From an uncultured Burkholderiales bacterium (GTDB lineage: Bacteria > Pseudomonadota > Gammaproteobacteria > Burkholderiales > Burkholderiaceae_C), in the NCBI GenBank assembly GCA_903880855.1, contig CAIRQX010000114.1, forward strand, positions 1-64,000: DNA of 64,000 nt, in the 5' to 3' direction. Shown here one piece after another: positions 28,898 through 38,790 of this stretch (the stretch's first letter is position 1; every line of letters starts with the position of its first letter). A program made the translations under genes and the position numbers. The notes below the pieces were generated by a model that was given only the letters and a program-made list of their open reading frames with translations, ran no database searches and was not told the origin of the DNA.

Positions 28898-29852
28898 CGC
28901 TGGAATTTTTTTGAATGGCTTGTTGAAATGCAATAACTGTCGTCTCAGGTGACTCAGACTCAGTGATTGCTCTGACAACTGCTACGGAACCCACGCCGGT
29001 TTTTACGACAGACGGCAATCGGTCAAGGTCGATTCCACCGATGCCCACCAGCGGATAGCCCTGCATAAGTTGCGCATAGCGTTCTAACCTACCAAGTCCT
29101 TGCGGCGCAGTCACCATTCGCTTGAGGGTGGTTGGAAACACTGCGCCTAAAGCTATGTAACTGGGTGAATGGCGATCGGCCAACAGCATTTCTTTATATC
29201 CATGGGTGCTTAAACCTAAGCGAAGCCCAGCAGATCGAATCTTGTCTAAAGGCGCCTCTTGCATGTCTTCTTGACCAAGGTGAACGCCGTAAGCACCGGC
29301 AGCTATGGCTTCTTCCCAATGGTCATTGATGAAGAGCAAAGTGTTTGTACCTTGCGTGGCTGCAACGGATGCAGCTATTTCTTTCGCAACTGCAGCTTTA
29401 TCGTCTGATTTAAAACGTAACTGAACGGTGGGAACGCCCGCTTTTGCCATACGTGCCACCCATTGTGCGTTTGGTAATACTGCGTAAAGACCCAGTTGTT
29501 TTGGACAAGGTGCAAATGCATTGAGTCTAGGAAAAGGCGATATGCCAAAGTCACTGGGTTGCGATGGCCATTGCTCAATATCCAATGCACCCATACGCTC
29601 ACTTTGTATTTGCCAAGCCTGCATGATGCATTGGGCATCATGCGCTACAAAACCCAGCATACGGCACCCAACAAGTACGCCTTGCATCTCCTTTGAAAGT
29701 GAAGCGATTTGAGGAGTGGCTGTGGAATCCCCCAAACATTGTGAATAGCTAAGTGCTTCACCCACTTTTAAATGGGCGTAGTGCTCTGCGATGCCTTGAG
29801 CGATAGCTGACGCAGAATTAGAAGTAGGTGTGGTGTTCATGAGTGATGCCAA
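28881..29852 (-). CDS. thiE: Thiamine phosphate synthase ThiE with N-terminal extension
   Basis: VPTVQLRFKSDD, LFINDHWEEAIAAGAYGVHLGQEDM, LGLSTHGYKEM, YIALGAVFPTTLK, LVGIGGIDLDRLP. Confidence 0.93.
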   Translation of the reverse strand: MASLMNTTPTSNSASAIAQGIAEHYAHLKVGEALSYSQCLGDSTATPQIASLSKEMQGVLVGCRMLGFVAHDAQCIMQAWQIQSERMGALDIEQWPSQPSDFGISPFPRLNAFAPCPKQLGLYAVLPNAQWVARMAKAGVPTVQLRFKSDDKAAVAKEIAASVAATQGTNTLLFINDHWEEAIAAGAYGVHLGQEDMQEAPLDKIRSAGLRLGLSTHGYKEMLLADRHSPSYIALGAVFPTTLKRMVTAPQGLGRLERYAQLMQGYPLVGIGGIDLDRLPSVVKTGVGSVAVVRAITESESPETTVIAFQQAIQKNSSASALS

Positions 29853-30649
29853 AAAGGTGTCCCTAAAACAGGTGTGCTGGGTTGAGCCGTTTCTTGCGCT
29901 TGCATAGCACCTGCCAAGAATGCGTTGTGCCCCGCTTGAACAGCATCAGCGAATGCGCCTGCCATAGCGACAGGGTCTTGTGCCAGAGCTACAGCGGTGT
30001 TGAGCAATACAGCGTCGTAACCCCACTCCATGACTTGGCATGCGTGTGAAGGTAGGCCTAAGCCTGCATCTACGATCAGCGGCACTTGCAGGCGCTCTCT
30101 TAGTGTGCGCAATGCCGTGGGATTGACGGGTCCTTTGCCGGTGCCTATAGGTGCTGCCCATGGCATGACCGCCTGACAACCGACATCAACCAATCGCTGG
30201 CACAACACCAAATCTTCGGTGCAGTAGGGTAGTACTTTGAAGCCGGCTTTGATGAGTCGACTGGCAGCTTCAGGCAAATTTAAGGTGTCGGGTTGCAAGG
30301 TGTAATCGTCACCAATCAACTCGAGTTTTATCCAATCGGTGTGAAAGACTTCACGTGCCATTTCAGCTGTCGTAATCGCCTCTTGCATGCTATGACAACC
30401 AGCGGTGTTCGGAAGTACGGGCACCTTGGCTTCGCGAAGCAAGTTCCAGAAACTTTGCGACGCTTCGCCACCAGCGCCTGTTTGCCGACGCAACGAAGCT
30501 GTCAACATCGCAGGTTGTGCACGCTCGATGGCAGCTAGCAAAACACTGGGAGAAGGGTAGCGCGAGGTACCCAAAAGTAGACGGCTTGTAAAAGTCTCGC
30601 CATACAGCGTGAGAGGTGAGGAAGTAGACATTGGTAATTCCATGGACAT
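29837..30649 (-). CDS. thiG: Thiazole synthase ThiG
   Basis: SRLLLGTSRYPSPSVLLAAI, NTAGCHSMQEAITTAEMARE, IVDAGLGLPSHACQVMEWGYDAVLLNTAVA. Confidence 0.97.
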   Translation of the reverse strand: MSMELPMSTSSPLTLYGETFTSRLLLGTSRYPSPSVLLAAIERAQPAMLTASLRRQTGAGGEASQSFWNLLREAKVPVLPNTAGCHSMQEAITTAEMAREVFHTDWIKLELIGDDYTLQPDTLNLPEAASRLIKAGFKVLPYCTEDLVLCQRLVDVGCQAVMPWAAPIGTGKGPVNPTALRTLRERLQVPLIVDAGLGLPSHACQVMEWGYDAVLLNTAVALAQDPVAMAGAFADAVQAGHNAFLAGAMQAQETAQPSTPVLGTPFWHHS

Positions 30650-30870
30650 TAACCGCCCGTGATAGGCGCGATGAGTTCTATCTGGTCGTTCGCTTGCAGC
30701 ACATGGCTTGCGTATTGCGTTTTAGGAACAAACTGCAGATTGACCGCAGCAGCAAATGGTGGCGCAATACCCATACTTTTCACAGCGTCAGCCAATGTGG
30801 CATCGGCTGGAAGTTCGTGAGGCGCTTGGTTGATGAGCACCTGGATAGTGGCTTTATCAGACATGTTCAA
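30649..30870 (-). CDS. thiS: Sulfur carrier protein ThiS
   Basis: 73 aa, C-terminal ITGG; between thiO and thiG. Confidence 0.93.
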   Translation of the reverse strand: MNMSDKATIQVLINQAPHELPADATLADAVKSMGIAPPFAAAVNLQFVPKTQYASHVLQANDQIELIAPITGG

Positions 30871-31942
30871 ACTTCAAAGCAAATTGATCGGCGAGTGTTG
30901 TCTTATGTGACTGCACCCACTCCAAAACAATATCAAGCATGGCCGGTGCAATTAAAAAACCATGCCGGTACAAACCATTGATTTGTAATGTGCGGGCTCC
31001 GAGTTGGCGAATGGCGGGTAAGTTATTTGTCAAAGTGGGTCTTGCTTGGGTACTAATTTCTAAAATGCGAGCCTCAGCAAACCCGCTATGTACGGTGTAG
31101 GCAGCACTGAGTAGCTCCAAAGTCGAACGAACACTCGCAGGGGACAGGTCTTCTGTTTCTATTTCAGTTGCACCTATAACAAAGACGTGGTCTGGTTTAG
31201 GTGCTATGTAGATGGGGTAGCGCGGATGAATCAAGCGCGTTGGTCTTTGTAATGTGACTTCAGGTGCATGCAAGCGAATCACTTCTCCACGAACACCACG
31301 CAGCGCCTTCCAATCTTGTCTCGCACCGAGGCCTCGGCAATCAAATACCCAGTCGGGTTGACCTGTTGTTCCTAGCGAGAAATCTTCGGGTGCTTTGGCG
31401 GTATTCCAATGGAGGCCAACCTTTTGCGTTTGAAGGCTGTCTAGCAATGCAGCCAGCAGTTCGCGGTTGTCTAGTTGTCCTTCGTCAGGCAAGTAGAGGG
31501 CATTTTGAAAACGGTCTTGCAATGCGGGTTCCATCGCCGAGAGCTTTGCATTGTCAAGAGATTGCAATGTAGGCAAGCTCGGCAATTGGGTTTGGGTTCG
31601 TGCAAGTAACTGCGCGAATCGTTGGGCTTCAGGGGCATCTTGGCGATGCCAAACAATCAGGGTACCGTTTTGTTGAAAGAAAACAGCTTGCTGTAATTCT
31701 TTCAATAACTCAGGCCAACGCTTGAGCGCATGTTGGCCCATCTGCACGACTGGCAATTCAGTAATCGCGGACTCTGCAAGCGGCGCCAACATGGCAGCAG
31801 CCACACGGGCCGCAGCTCCTTGCGCATCGGGTCCTTGCGCTTCATACACATCGACACGATGCCCCAAGCGAGCCAAGCTATGGGCGAGCAAACGTCCCAT
31901 CAAACCTGCACCTAAAACAACGCTGTGGAGTTGGGTAGTCAT
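30857..31942 (-). CDS. thiO: FAD-dependent glycine oxidase ThiO
   Basis: VVLGAGLMGRLLAHSLARLGHRVDVYEA; ARPTLTNNLPAIRQLG; INGLYRHGFLIAPAM. Confidence 0.93.
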   Translation of the reverse strand: MTTQLHSVVLGAGLMGRLLAHSLARLGHRVDVYEAQGPDAQGAAARVAAAMLAPLAESAITELPVVQMGQHALKRWPELLKELQQAVFFQQNGTLIVWHRQDAPEAQRFAQLLARTQTQLPSLPTLQSLDNAKLSAMEPALQDRFQNALYLPDEGQLDNRELLAALLDSLQTQKVGLHWNTAKAPEDFSLGTTGQPDWVFDCRGLGARQDWKALRGVRGEVIRLHAPEVTLQRPTRLIHPRYPIYIAPKPDHVFVIGATEIETEDLSPASVRSTLELLSAAYTVHSGFAEARILEISTQARPTLTNNLPAIRQLGARTLQINGLYRHGFLIAPAMLDIVLEWVQSHKTTLADQFALKFEHV

Positions 31943-31995
31943 CTATCTTGCAAGCCACATAAAGAGTTAGCTAAGCATTGCGCATAATTACGTCT

Positions 31996-32841
31996 ATGAC
32001 TAGCCAACAACATTCTTCTAAGCACTACGCCCGTGTATTGACCATTGCAGGTTCGGACAGCGGCGGCGGAGCGGGTATCCAAGCCGACTTGAAAACCTTT
32101 GCTGCCTTGGGCTGCTACGGCATGACTGCCATCACGGCTTTGACTGCGCAAAACACTAAGGGTGTGCAAGGTATTCACGGCATTCCAGCTGAATTCTTGA
32201 AAGCACAAATTCAATCTGTCATGGATGACATTGGCGTTGACGCCCTCAAGATTGGCATGTTGCATGCCCCTGAAATTGTCGATGTGGTGGCATGGGCTAT
32301 TGACCATTACCAATTGAAAAACGTGGTGTTGGATCCTGTGATGGTGGCTACCAGCGGAGACCGCTTGATTGCCAGTGAAACGGTGCAAGTCTTGGTACGC
32401 GAGTTGTTTCCCCGCGCGAGCCTCATCACCCCCAATTTGGATGAAGCGGTTTTGCTGTTGGGCCGTGAGATTTCGGACGCTAGTGTGTTGGAGACGGCAG
32501 GACGTGATTTGCTGGCGATGGGCGCGCGCGCCGTATTGCTCAAAGGTGGGCATTTGCCCGGCGACGATGTGATGGATTTGCTGGTGCAACCCAATACGCC
32601 GTCTGAGCGTTTGTCTTCGCGTCGTATTCAAAGTTGCAATGTGCATGGCACTGGGTGCACGTTGTCGTCTGCGATTGCAGCCTATTTGGCTTTGGGATTG
32701 GGTTTGTCTGAGGCCGTGCATTGCGCGCGCCAATTTATTGTGCAAGCCATTGCGCACGGTGCAGACATCACCACGGGACAAGGTCATGGACCCTTGAACC
32801 ATGGGTTTGCACCAGTGCCTATGCATGCTCTGCATGGTTAA
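31996..32841 (+). CDS. thiD: Hydroxymethylpyrimidine (phosphate) kinase ThiD
   Basis: VLTIAGSDSGGGAGIQADLKTFAALGCYGMTAITALTAQNT; VLDPVMVATSGDRLI; VHGTGCTLSSAIAA. Confidence 0.97.
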   Translation: MTSQQHSSKHYARVLTIAGSDSGGGAGIQADLKTFAALGCYGMTAITALTAQNTKGVQGIHGIPAEFLKAQIQSVMDDIGVDALKIGMLHAPEIVDVVAWAIDHYQLKNVVLDPVMVATSGDRLIASETVQVLVRELFPRASLITPNLDEAVLLLGREISDASVLETAGRDLLAMGARAVLLKGGHLPGDDVMDLLVQPNTPSERLSSRRIQSCNVHGTGCTLSSAIAAYLALGLGLSEAVHCARQFIVQAIAHGADITTGQGHGPLNHGFAPVPMHALHG

Positions 32842-33614
32842 GCCATCACCAATCCACCGTCGACAACCAAGACTTGTCCGGTCATAAATTGGCTCTCGTC
32901 TGACGCTAAAAACAAAACAGGGCCCGCCACATCTGCTGGAGTGGCTAACCTTCCTAATGGGGTCTTAGCGATCAACATATCTTTGACAGATTCTTTGGTG
33001 TGCGCGCTAGAAGCGGTAGGACTGACCAAGCCCGGTGCAAGACAGTTCACGCGAATGCCACAGGGGCCTAGCTCTGTGGCTAAATTTCTACTAAAGCCCA
33101 CTAAAGCAGACTTGGCCGTGGAGTAGTCGTGATAAGGAATGCTGGGTCGGTAGACCAAGTCACTCACCATATTGATGATGCTGCCTTTTGCGCGTTGACG
33201 CATATTCGGAATCACAGACTGACAAACGTTGTAGCTAGCCTGAACTGCACCATCAAATTGGGTTTGGTAGTCAGCCCATGGCGTTTCCCAAAAGCGTTTG
33301 CGGTTTTCAGGGTCAAACGCATAGGGGCTAAATGCGTTGTTCACCAGTACATCGATACGCCCAACTTCATGCATGGCTTGGTCCACCATATCTTGCACAG
33401 CCTTAGGATCACGCACATCGGCCTTCAAGGCAAGGGCAGTGCCGCCTAGCTTTTCACAATCGCTCACCACTCCATTTGCTGCATTGGCATTCGCAAGATA
33501 GTTCACCAATACACAAGCACCCTCAGCCGCAAATGCTTTGGCAATAGCAGCACCGATGCCACGGCTAGCACCCGTTACTAAAACAGTTTGATTATGAAAA
33601 CGCTTGAACGACAT
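32838..33614 (-). CDS. SDR family (FabG-like) oxidoreductase, last gene of the TPP-riboswitch unit
   Basis: VLVTGASRGIGAAIAKAFAAEG, NNAFSPY, YSTAKSALVGFSRNLATELG; start at MSFKRFHNQ 2 nt after the preceding stop. Confidence 0.92.
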   Translation of the reverse strand: MSFKRFHNQTVLVTGASRGIGAAIAKAFAAEGACVLVNYLANANAANGVVSDCEKLGGTALALKADVRDPKAVQDMVDQAMHEVGRIDVLVNNAFSPYAFDPENRKRFWETPWADYQTQFDGAVQASYNVCQSVIPNMRQRAKGSIINMVSDLVYRPSIPYHDYSTAKSALVGFSRNLATELGPCGIRVNCLAPGLVSPTASSAHTKESVKDMLIAKTPLGRLATPADVAGPVLFLASDESQFMTGQVLVVDGGLVMA

Positions 33615-33615
33615 C

Positions 33616-34656
33616 TTATTTTTTGCCTGGTAACAAGTCTTGGCTAATGACATCTGCAACTTTGATGTCGCGTTGAATCAAACCAAATGCTTTGTAGGCA
33701 TTGGCACCCTTTTGAATGACGTTCATATCAAAAGCACCTAAGCCTTTTTGTTGGGTCACGGGTGAAACGCTGGTGGCATTGCGTAACTTAATTACTTCTA
33801 AATTAGCGGCTTCGTTTTGGCCATCAAGCGCAAATTTCACAGCCAACTTGGCTGCTTCTTGGGGTGAGCGCATCATCCATTCAGCGCTGTCTCGGTAGGC
33901 TTGTAAAAACCGCTTCAATACGTCTTTCTTTTGTTGGTAAGTTTCTTCTCGCACAACAAAGAAATCGCTGGAGATATTCACATAATTTTTAACTTCCATC
34001 ACGTTCACATCACCCAGACCTTTTTGCTTTCCAACCAGAAGACCTGTATCGGTAGCGGCTGTGGCATCTACTTGGCCTTGCATGAGGGGTAAAAAGTTCA
34101 ATAACCCAGTCACAACGATGGTGACGTCGGCCTCGGTCAAACCTGCTTGGTGCAGCAAAATTTGCAGGTTTTGCCTTGTCCCACTGGCCAAGCTATAAAC
34201 GCCAATGCGCTTGCCTTTGAGGTCCGATGGTTTGGTGATGTTTTGAGATTTAAGCGATACCAAATTAAAAATATTTTGTGGGTATATATCGTAAATAGCC
34301 CTTAATTTCTCACCTTTGTCGATAGCTGTAAAAAAAGATGCGGGGTCCGTAAACGCTACATCGGCTTGGCCACTCAGTAAATTGCGTATCGCGTCTGCAC
34401 CACCTGCGCCAGGAATAATCGCCATCTCAATACCTCTGGATTTGAAGAAGCCTTTGTCTTCTTCGACCAATAAATTGGTAATTTCAGTGATGGGTTTGCC
34501 CCAACTGGCGATGACAACTTTGTCGAGCTTTGCAGGTGTTTGGGCATAGCCTGTCGCTGTAATCAGTAAACCCAAAACACAGGTGATGGTGCCAGCGATA
34601 GTTAATCGGAAACTGTGAAACGCGCAAGACATGTGGAAACTTTCTGGAAGAATCAA
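33616..34656 (-). CDS. ABC transporter substrate-binding protein, NMT1/THI5-like (ThiY-type)
   Basis: TNLLVEEDKGFFKSRGIEMAIIPGAGGADAIRNLLSGQADVAFTDPASFF; DLKGKRIGVYSLASGT. Confidence 0.9.
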   Translation of the reverse strand: MILPESFHMSCAFHSFRLTIAGTITCVLGLLITATGYAQTPAKLDKVVIASWGKPITEITNLLVEEDKGFFKSRGIEMAIIPGAGGADAIRNLLSGQADVAFTDPASFFTAIDKGEKLRAIYDIYPQNIFNLVSLKSQNITKPSDLKGKRIGVYSLASGTRQNLQILLHQAGLTEADVTIVVTGLLNFLPLMQGQVDATAATDTGLLVGKQKGLGDVNVMEVKNYVNISSDFFVVREETYQQKKDVLKRFLQAYRDSAEWMMRSPQEAAKLAVKFALDGQNEAANLEVIKLRNATSVSPVTQQKGLGAFDMNVIQKGANAYKAFGLIQRDIKVADVISQDLLPGKK

Positions 34657-34659
34657 AAA

Positions 34660-35403
34660 TTAAGATTGCAAAAATCGACGTTCAAATGTTTGAAACATCC
34701 AATAACTTGAGATGCCGAGGAAGGTGATGACTACTAAGACAGCAAACATCAAAGGCGTGTCCATAGATCCTTGCGCAGCGATGATCAATGCGCCAAGTCC
34801 TTTGCTGGACCCAATGAACTCACCCACAACAGCACCTACCCATGCCAGCACCAAAGCGACCCGAAAGCCCGCCAATATATTAGGCATACCCGAGGGAATT
34901 TTTAAGCGCCACAGCGTTTGCCACCTATTTGCACGCAGCATTTTGAAAAGTTCTAATTTTTGTGAATCCACTTGTTGCATGCTGGTCACTGTGTTTTCAA
35001 GCAATGGAAAAAAACAAATTAACGCAGTCATGACAACGGTGGGTAGTACGCCAAAGCCAAACCAGACAATGAACAAAGGAGCAAGTGCCAATTTGGGTAT
35101 GACTTGGCTCAAGACAACATAGGGCATGAGGAGAGAACGTAAATGCTTCGATTCACCTAAAACAATGCCGCCAACGCACCCCATTAACCCACCCAGCAGA
35201 ATCCCCCAAAAAACTTCTACCAGTGTTTGCCAAATATGCGGCCACAGGTAACCATTTACTAAGCCCTTCCATAAAACATCTGCAATTCGCGAAGGGGCTG
35301 GCATGACCAACTCTGAGGTGCCAAGTGTGCGTACCAAAACTTCCCAAGTTGTTAAGAAAACTACACCTACCAAGAATGTCCAGAAATAAGACTTTGATTT
35401 CAT
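34660..35403 (-). CDS. ABC transporter permease (ThiX/SsuC type)
   Basis: LPTVVMTALICFFPLLENTVTSMQQVD; PSGMPNILAGFRVALVLAWVGAVVGEFIGSSKGLG. Confidence 0.93.
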   Translation of the reverse strand: MKSKSYFWTFLVGVVFLTTWEVLVRTLGTSELVMPAPSRIADVLWKGLVNGYLWPHIWQTLVEVFWGILLGGLMGCVGGIVLGESKHLRSLLMPYVVLSQVIPKLALAPLFIVWFGFGVLPTVVMTALICFFPLLENTVTSMQQVDSQKLELFKMLRANRWQTLWRLKIPSGMPNILAGFRVALVLAWVGAVVGEFIGSSKGLGALIIAAQGSMDTPLMFAVLVVITFLGISSYWMFQTFERRFLQS

Positions 35404-36185
35404 GCAACCACCTCCATGGCATGACGCAGTTTTGCACTGAAATGATTGAACTCTGGGCTATGGCGCATGGAGTTTTGACGCGGTTGCGGCAGGTCGATTG
35501 GGAGTGTGTGGTGAATTTTTCCTTGCGCCATCACAGAGACCTGGTTACCCAGGTAGACCGCTTCGCCAATATCGTGCGTCACAAACAAGATGGAGGTTTT
35601 GTGTTCTGCACAAATTCCCATCAGGTCATGTTGTAGTTCTTCTCGGGTTATCGCATCTAAAGAGGCAAAAGGTTCGTCCATGAACAAGATATGTGGACTG
35701 GTGATCAGCGCGCGCGCAATTGCAACGCGGCTTTGTTGTCCGCCTGATAGTTCAGTTGGTTTGCCATGGAATTTATGTGCAAGCCCCATGCGTTGCAGCA
35801 ATTCTTTGGCCTTTTGGAGGTCTGAGGCTTCAATTCTTCTATGCAATGCAATTGGCAGTAACACATTGTCTAAAACGTCTAACCACTCAAGAAGCGTTGG
35901 ACGTTGGAATACAAACCCCATATCGCTTTGCGGCGTAATTAACGGTTGGTTATTCCACACCACTTCGCCCTGCTGGGCGGAAAGTAGGCCAGCTGCTAAT
36001 TTGAGCAAGCTGGTTTTTCCGCAACCACTGCGACCTAGCAGGCAGTGGAATTCGCCCGGCGCTAAATCTAGGTTGATGTTTTGCAGTGTTTCAACACCCT
36101 CTAAGTAGGAGAACGACACATTTCGCAGACGCAAAAGATGCTGCGCCTTGGATTCAATTGGAGTCATGCTTGAATCAGAGTTCAT
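35400..36185 (-). CDS. ABC transporter ATP-binding protein (ThiZ/SsuB type)
   Basis: Walker A LLGRSGCGKTSLL; ELSGGQQSRVAIARAL; Walker B HILFMDEPFASLD. Confidence 0.95.
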   Translation of the reverse strand: MNSDSSMTPIESKAQHLLRLRNVSFSYLEGVETLQNINLDLAPGEFHCLLGRSGCGKTSLLKLAAGLLSAQQGEVVWNNQPLITPQSDMGFVFQRPTLLEWLDVLDNVLLPIALHRRIEASDLQKAKELLQRMGLAHKFHGKPTELSGGQQSRVAIARALITSPHILFMDEPFASLDAITREELQHDLMGICAEHKTSILFVTHDIGEAVYLGNQVSVMAQGKIHHTLPIDLPQPRQNSMRHSPEFNHFSAKLRHAMEVVA

Positions 36186-37635
36186 AGTGGGTTAACTGAT
36201 TCGCTGCAACTTCAGTCGATGTTTCAATGTCGACCATGTTTACCAAATCAGCCAGGCTGAATCGTCCATCGTGGTGCCAACCAGCAGCAGGAGAGGTCAT
36301 TTCGCCAATCGCACAAATGCGTGTGACACCAGCAAGCGCTAGTGCTTCACCTAATTGAAGCAATTTTTCTGGATCTGTTGCCAGGCCTGTTGTTTGTAAA
36401 TACGGGCGTTGGTCTTTCAACAAAGGGATTACGTCTAGCAAGGAATCAACTGCAACTACGGTGACGCATCGGTTGAGCGGACTGGGGTTGAGCGACAGAG
36501 GTGCATCGCTATAAACCACCACAAACGCATCCTGCTTATCTCCCAGCACCTGAATTCCAGAGTTTTGCAGCATGGCAAATTCATGCGATTCACGCCAACT
36601 GGCGATGTGTGAAGCCTCTTCTAGTGACAAAGAGGCCCTTGGGTATTTGTGTGCCAACGCGGCTAATTCGCTGGCAAGTGACTGAGCAAATTCTTGAGGA
36701 CTCAACTGAGCGCCACGTTCTACATAGAACATTTGTGGCGAGTAACAGCCTTGCTGTTCATACCGAGCGATATCTAACGCGGCTTGAGAAGCCACACGTT
36801 TTGCACGCACAACAGAAAGCGCCGATGTAGACACCATGCCAAAACTCAGTTTGTGACCGTGCGGTAAGAAGCGCGTGGTCACGGGTACATGGCTTTGAAT
36901 TGCCGACAGTGCGCTGTTTCCGCCGTAGGCGAGCACGATGTCTGATTGTTGGAATAAATAGCTGGCAATATCGACGTCTTCGGTCGGCCACCAAATAATG
37001 GACAGACAGTCTGCAAGTCGAGGTTCTATATCTGCCAATACTTTGGCAAAAATAGATGCGCAGATGGGCTCAGTACTCGACACCTTACCTACCGTTCCGG
37101 CTTTCACCAATAGGCTCGAGATCAAACTCCACAAAGGTAAACCAGGAACGTTTCCAGCCCAAATATGCGTGACGAGGTCTGCACCTACCGCCTTGGTCCA
37201 TCCTCCGGTAATGCGTGGCTGAAATTCATCCAGCATTTTGGGATTGCTGAAGTCCTCGGCGATAAACCGATGCAATTGCAGTGCACGAAATGTTTGCAAA
37301 TATTCGCTGAAGTTATGGCGCAACATGGTTGCGTCCATGCCCGTGGCAATGGGTAATATTGTGTCTATGCGTTTTCTATCTTCATGGTTGACGTCAAGCA
37401 ATCTGAGAATAGCTACATCGATAGCACGCACGATGTCTGACACGGCCATGGTTTTGATATGCGTTTGGACGGCACTCTTAATGTGTTGCGACAAAGCCAG
37501 TATTTGTGCAGGCGTCAAGATGGGGACTTTCACCTCCAATCGTGTATCGCCTGCTCCATATGTCAGCATGTGCCACGCAAGGTCTTTGTGCGCAATGCTT
37601 GGAACGTAGCCGGCTGTGAACTGCAAAACGGTCAT
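36175..37635 (-). CDS. LuxC-like acyl-CoA reductase family protein
   Basis: WAGNVPGLPLWSLISSLLVKAGTVGKVSSTEPICASIFAKVL; DIVLAYGGNSALSAI; 486 aa; adjacent to LuxE-like gene. Confidence 0.87.
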   Translation of the reverse strand: MTVLQFTAGYVPSIAHKDLAWHMLTYGAGDTRLEVKVPILTPAQILALSQHIKSAVQTHIKTMAVSDIVRAIDVAILRLLDVNHEDRKRIDTILPIATGMDATMLRHNFSEYLQTFRALQLHRFIAEDFSNPKMLDEFQPRITGGWTKAVGADLVTHIWAGNVPGLPLWSLISSLLVKAGTVGKVSSTEPICASIFAKVLADIEPRLADCLSIIWWPTEDVDIASYLFQQSDIVLAYGGNSALSAIQSHVPVTTRFLPHGHKLSFGMVSTSALSVVRAKRVASQAALDIARYEQQGCYSPQMFYVERGAQLSPQEFAQSLASELAALAHKYPRASLSLEEASHIASWRESHEFAMLQNSGIQVLGDKQDAFVVVYSDAPLSLNPSPLNRCVTVVAVDSLLDVIPLLKDQRPYLQTTGLATDPEKLLQLGEALALAGVTRICAIGEMTSPAAGWHHDGRFSLADLVNMVDIETSTEVAANQLTHYEL

Positions 37636-38726
37636 ACGCGCGCCGCCTGCAGAAAATCTTCAACTGCCAAAGAGCATCCTTTTGCTTGTGCGCCCTGTGC
37701 GCGGCCCAGCAAAATAAAACCGTCGTCCGTGGCGATACCAACGTCCTCTGTCAAAAGTGTGGTGACAGAGTTGTAGTTGGCCAGGTCCGTGTGTACCAAG
37801 ATGCCACGTTCGCCCTTTGGCATGTCTTGGCCGCTTATGGGGTCGATGACTCTGGTGCGTATCCAGTGTGGTCCACGCTTGACGGAAGTTGTAGTGCTGT
37901 TACCTGCGTCATACAACTGGGTACTCAACTCAGTCATGCCGTACATATTGAAGCATTGCGAACGCGGCACGCCAAATGTGTTGGAGAGTTGGCTGTAGAA
38001 GCTATCCATTTCAATCTCACGCGATTGGCCTTTGAATCCGCCCGTATCAAACAACCAACTTGATGCGGGCAGTTTGAAATACAGCCCCGAAGCGTTCAGA
38101 GCGTCCATGGCGTGGACCATGCTGTAGCTAGCGCCAAGGAGTGCGATAGGCTCATGATTTTTTTCAGCCTGTTGCAGAGCTTGCGCGAGTCCTTCTATGT
38201 CTAAGCCGCTAGGTCCTATGAAATATTGGCTGTTGGGGGTACCAAAATGCGCGAGGGCTAATTGGAGGTAATGCGCCAACGATGAGTTAGGCATCATGTC
38301 TACCGTTGGGAAAAGAATTCCAATGCGTATTTTTGATTTTTGAGACATTAACTGCCGTTCAAAATTTAAACGCATGGATGCGTCGTAGACCCTGAGCGAC
38401 GGGTGGTAATGACGGCCTTTGACATCACCACGGGTCGTTCCGCTGGTCATGAAGACGCGGCCACATTGGCTAGTAGGTGTGCATGTCAGATCTAAGTCTT
38501 TGAATGCATTGATAGGCACGGCCGGGATGTCGTGCCAATGCGTGACAGTGCGCGGGGTTTTACCGCGCATTTGGCAAAACCGTTGGAAAGGTAAATTAAA
38601 TTGCGCTTGGTGTTTAAAAAGACGCAAAGCCATGGCATTGAAGGCGGCATCGTCTGATGCGTTCATCTGCATGAAAGCCATTACTTCGTCTTCGATCACT
38701 GACGCGTTGTTTGCCATGTTGTCCAT
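37632..38726 (-). CDS. LuxE-like acyl-protein synthetase family protein
   Basis: VFMTSGTTRGDVKGRHYHPSLRVYDASM; CFNMYGMTELSTQLYD; GERGILVHTDLANYNSVTTLLTEDVG. Confidence 0.87.
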   Translation of the reverse strand: MDNMANNASVIEDEVMAFMQMNASDDAAFNAMALRLFKHQAQFNLPFQRFCQMRGKTPRTVTHWHDIPAVPINAFKDLDLTCTPTSQCGRVFMTSGTTRGDVKGRHYHPSLRVYDASMRLNFERQLMSQKSKIRIGILFPTVDMMPNSSLAHYLQLALAHFGTPNSQYFIGPSGLDIEGLAQALQQAEKNHEPIALLGASYSMVHAMDALNASGLYFKLPASSWLFDTGGFKGQSREIEMDSFYSQLSNTFGVPRSQCFNMYGMTELSTQLYDAGNSTTTSVKRGPHWIRTRVIDPISGQDMPKGERGILVHTDLANYNSVTTLLTEDVGIATDDGFILLGRAQGAQAKGCSLAVEDFLQAARV

Positions 38727-38790
38727 AACTGGAGCAGGGGGCTAACGCAGATTCGGAGAATGTGGGCGAATACCCAGTTCCGGCACTTGT

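Noticed and set aside
31939-32835. 298-aa minus-strand ORF
   Set aside because: Antisense to thiD; composition (His/Gln/Arg-rich) typical of shadow ORFs.
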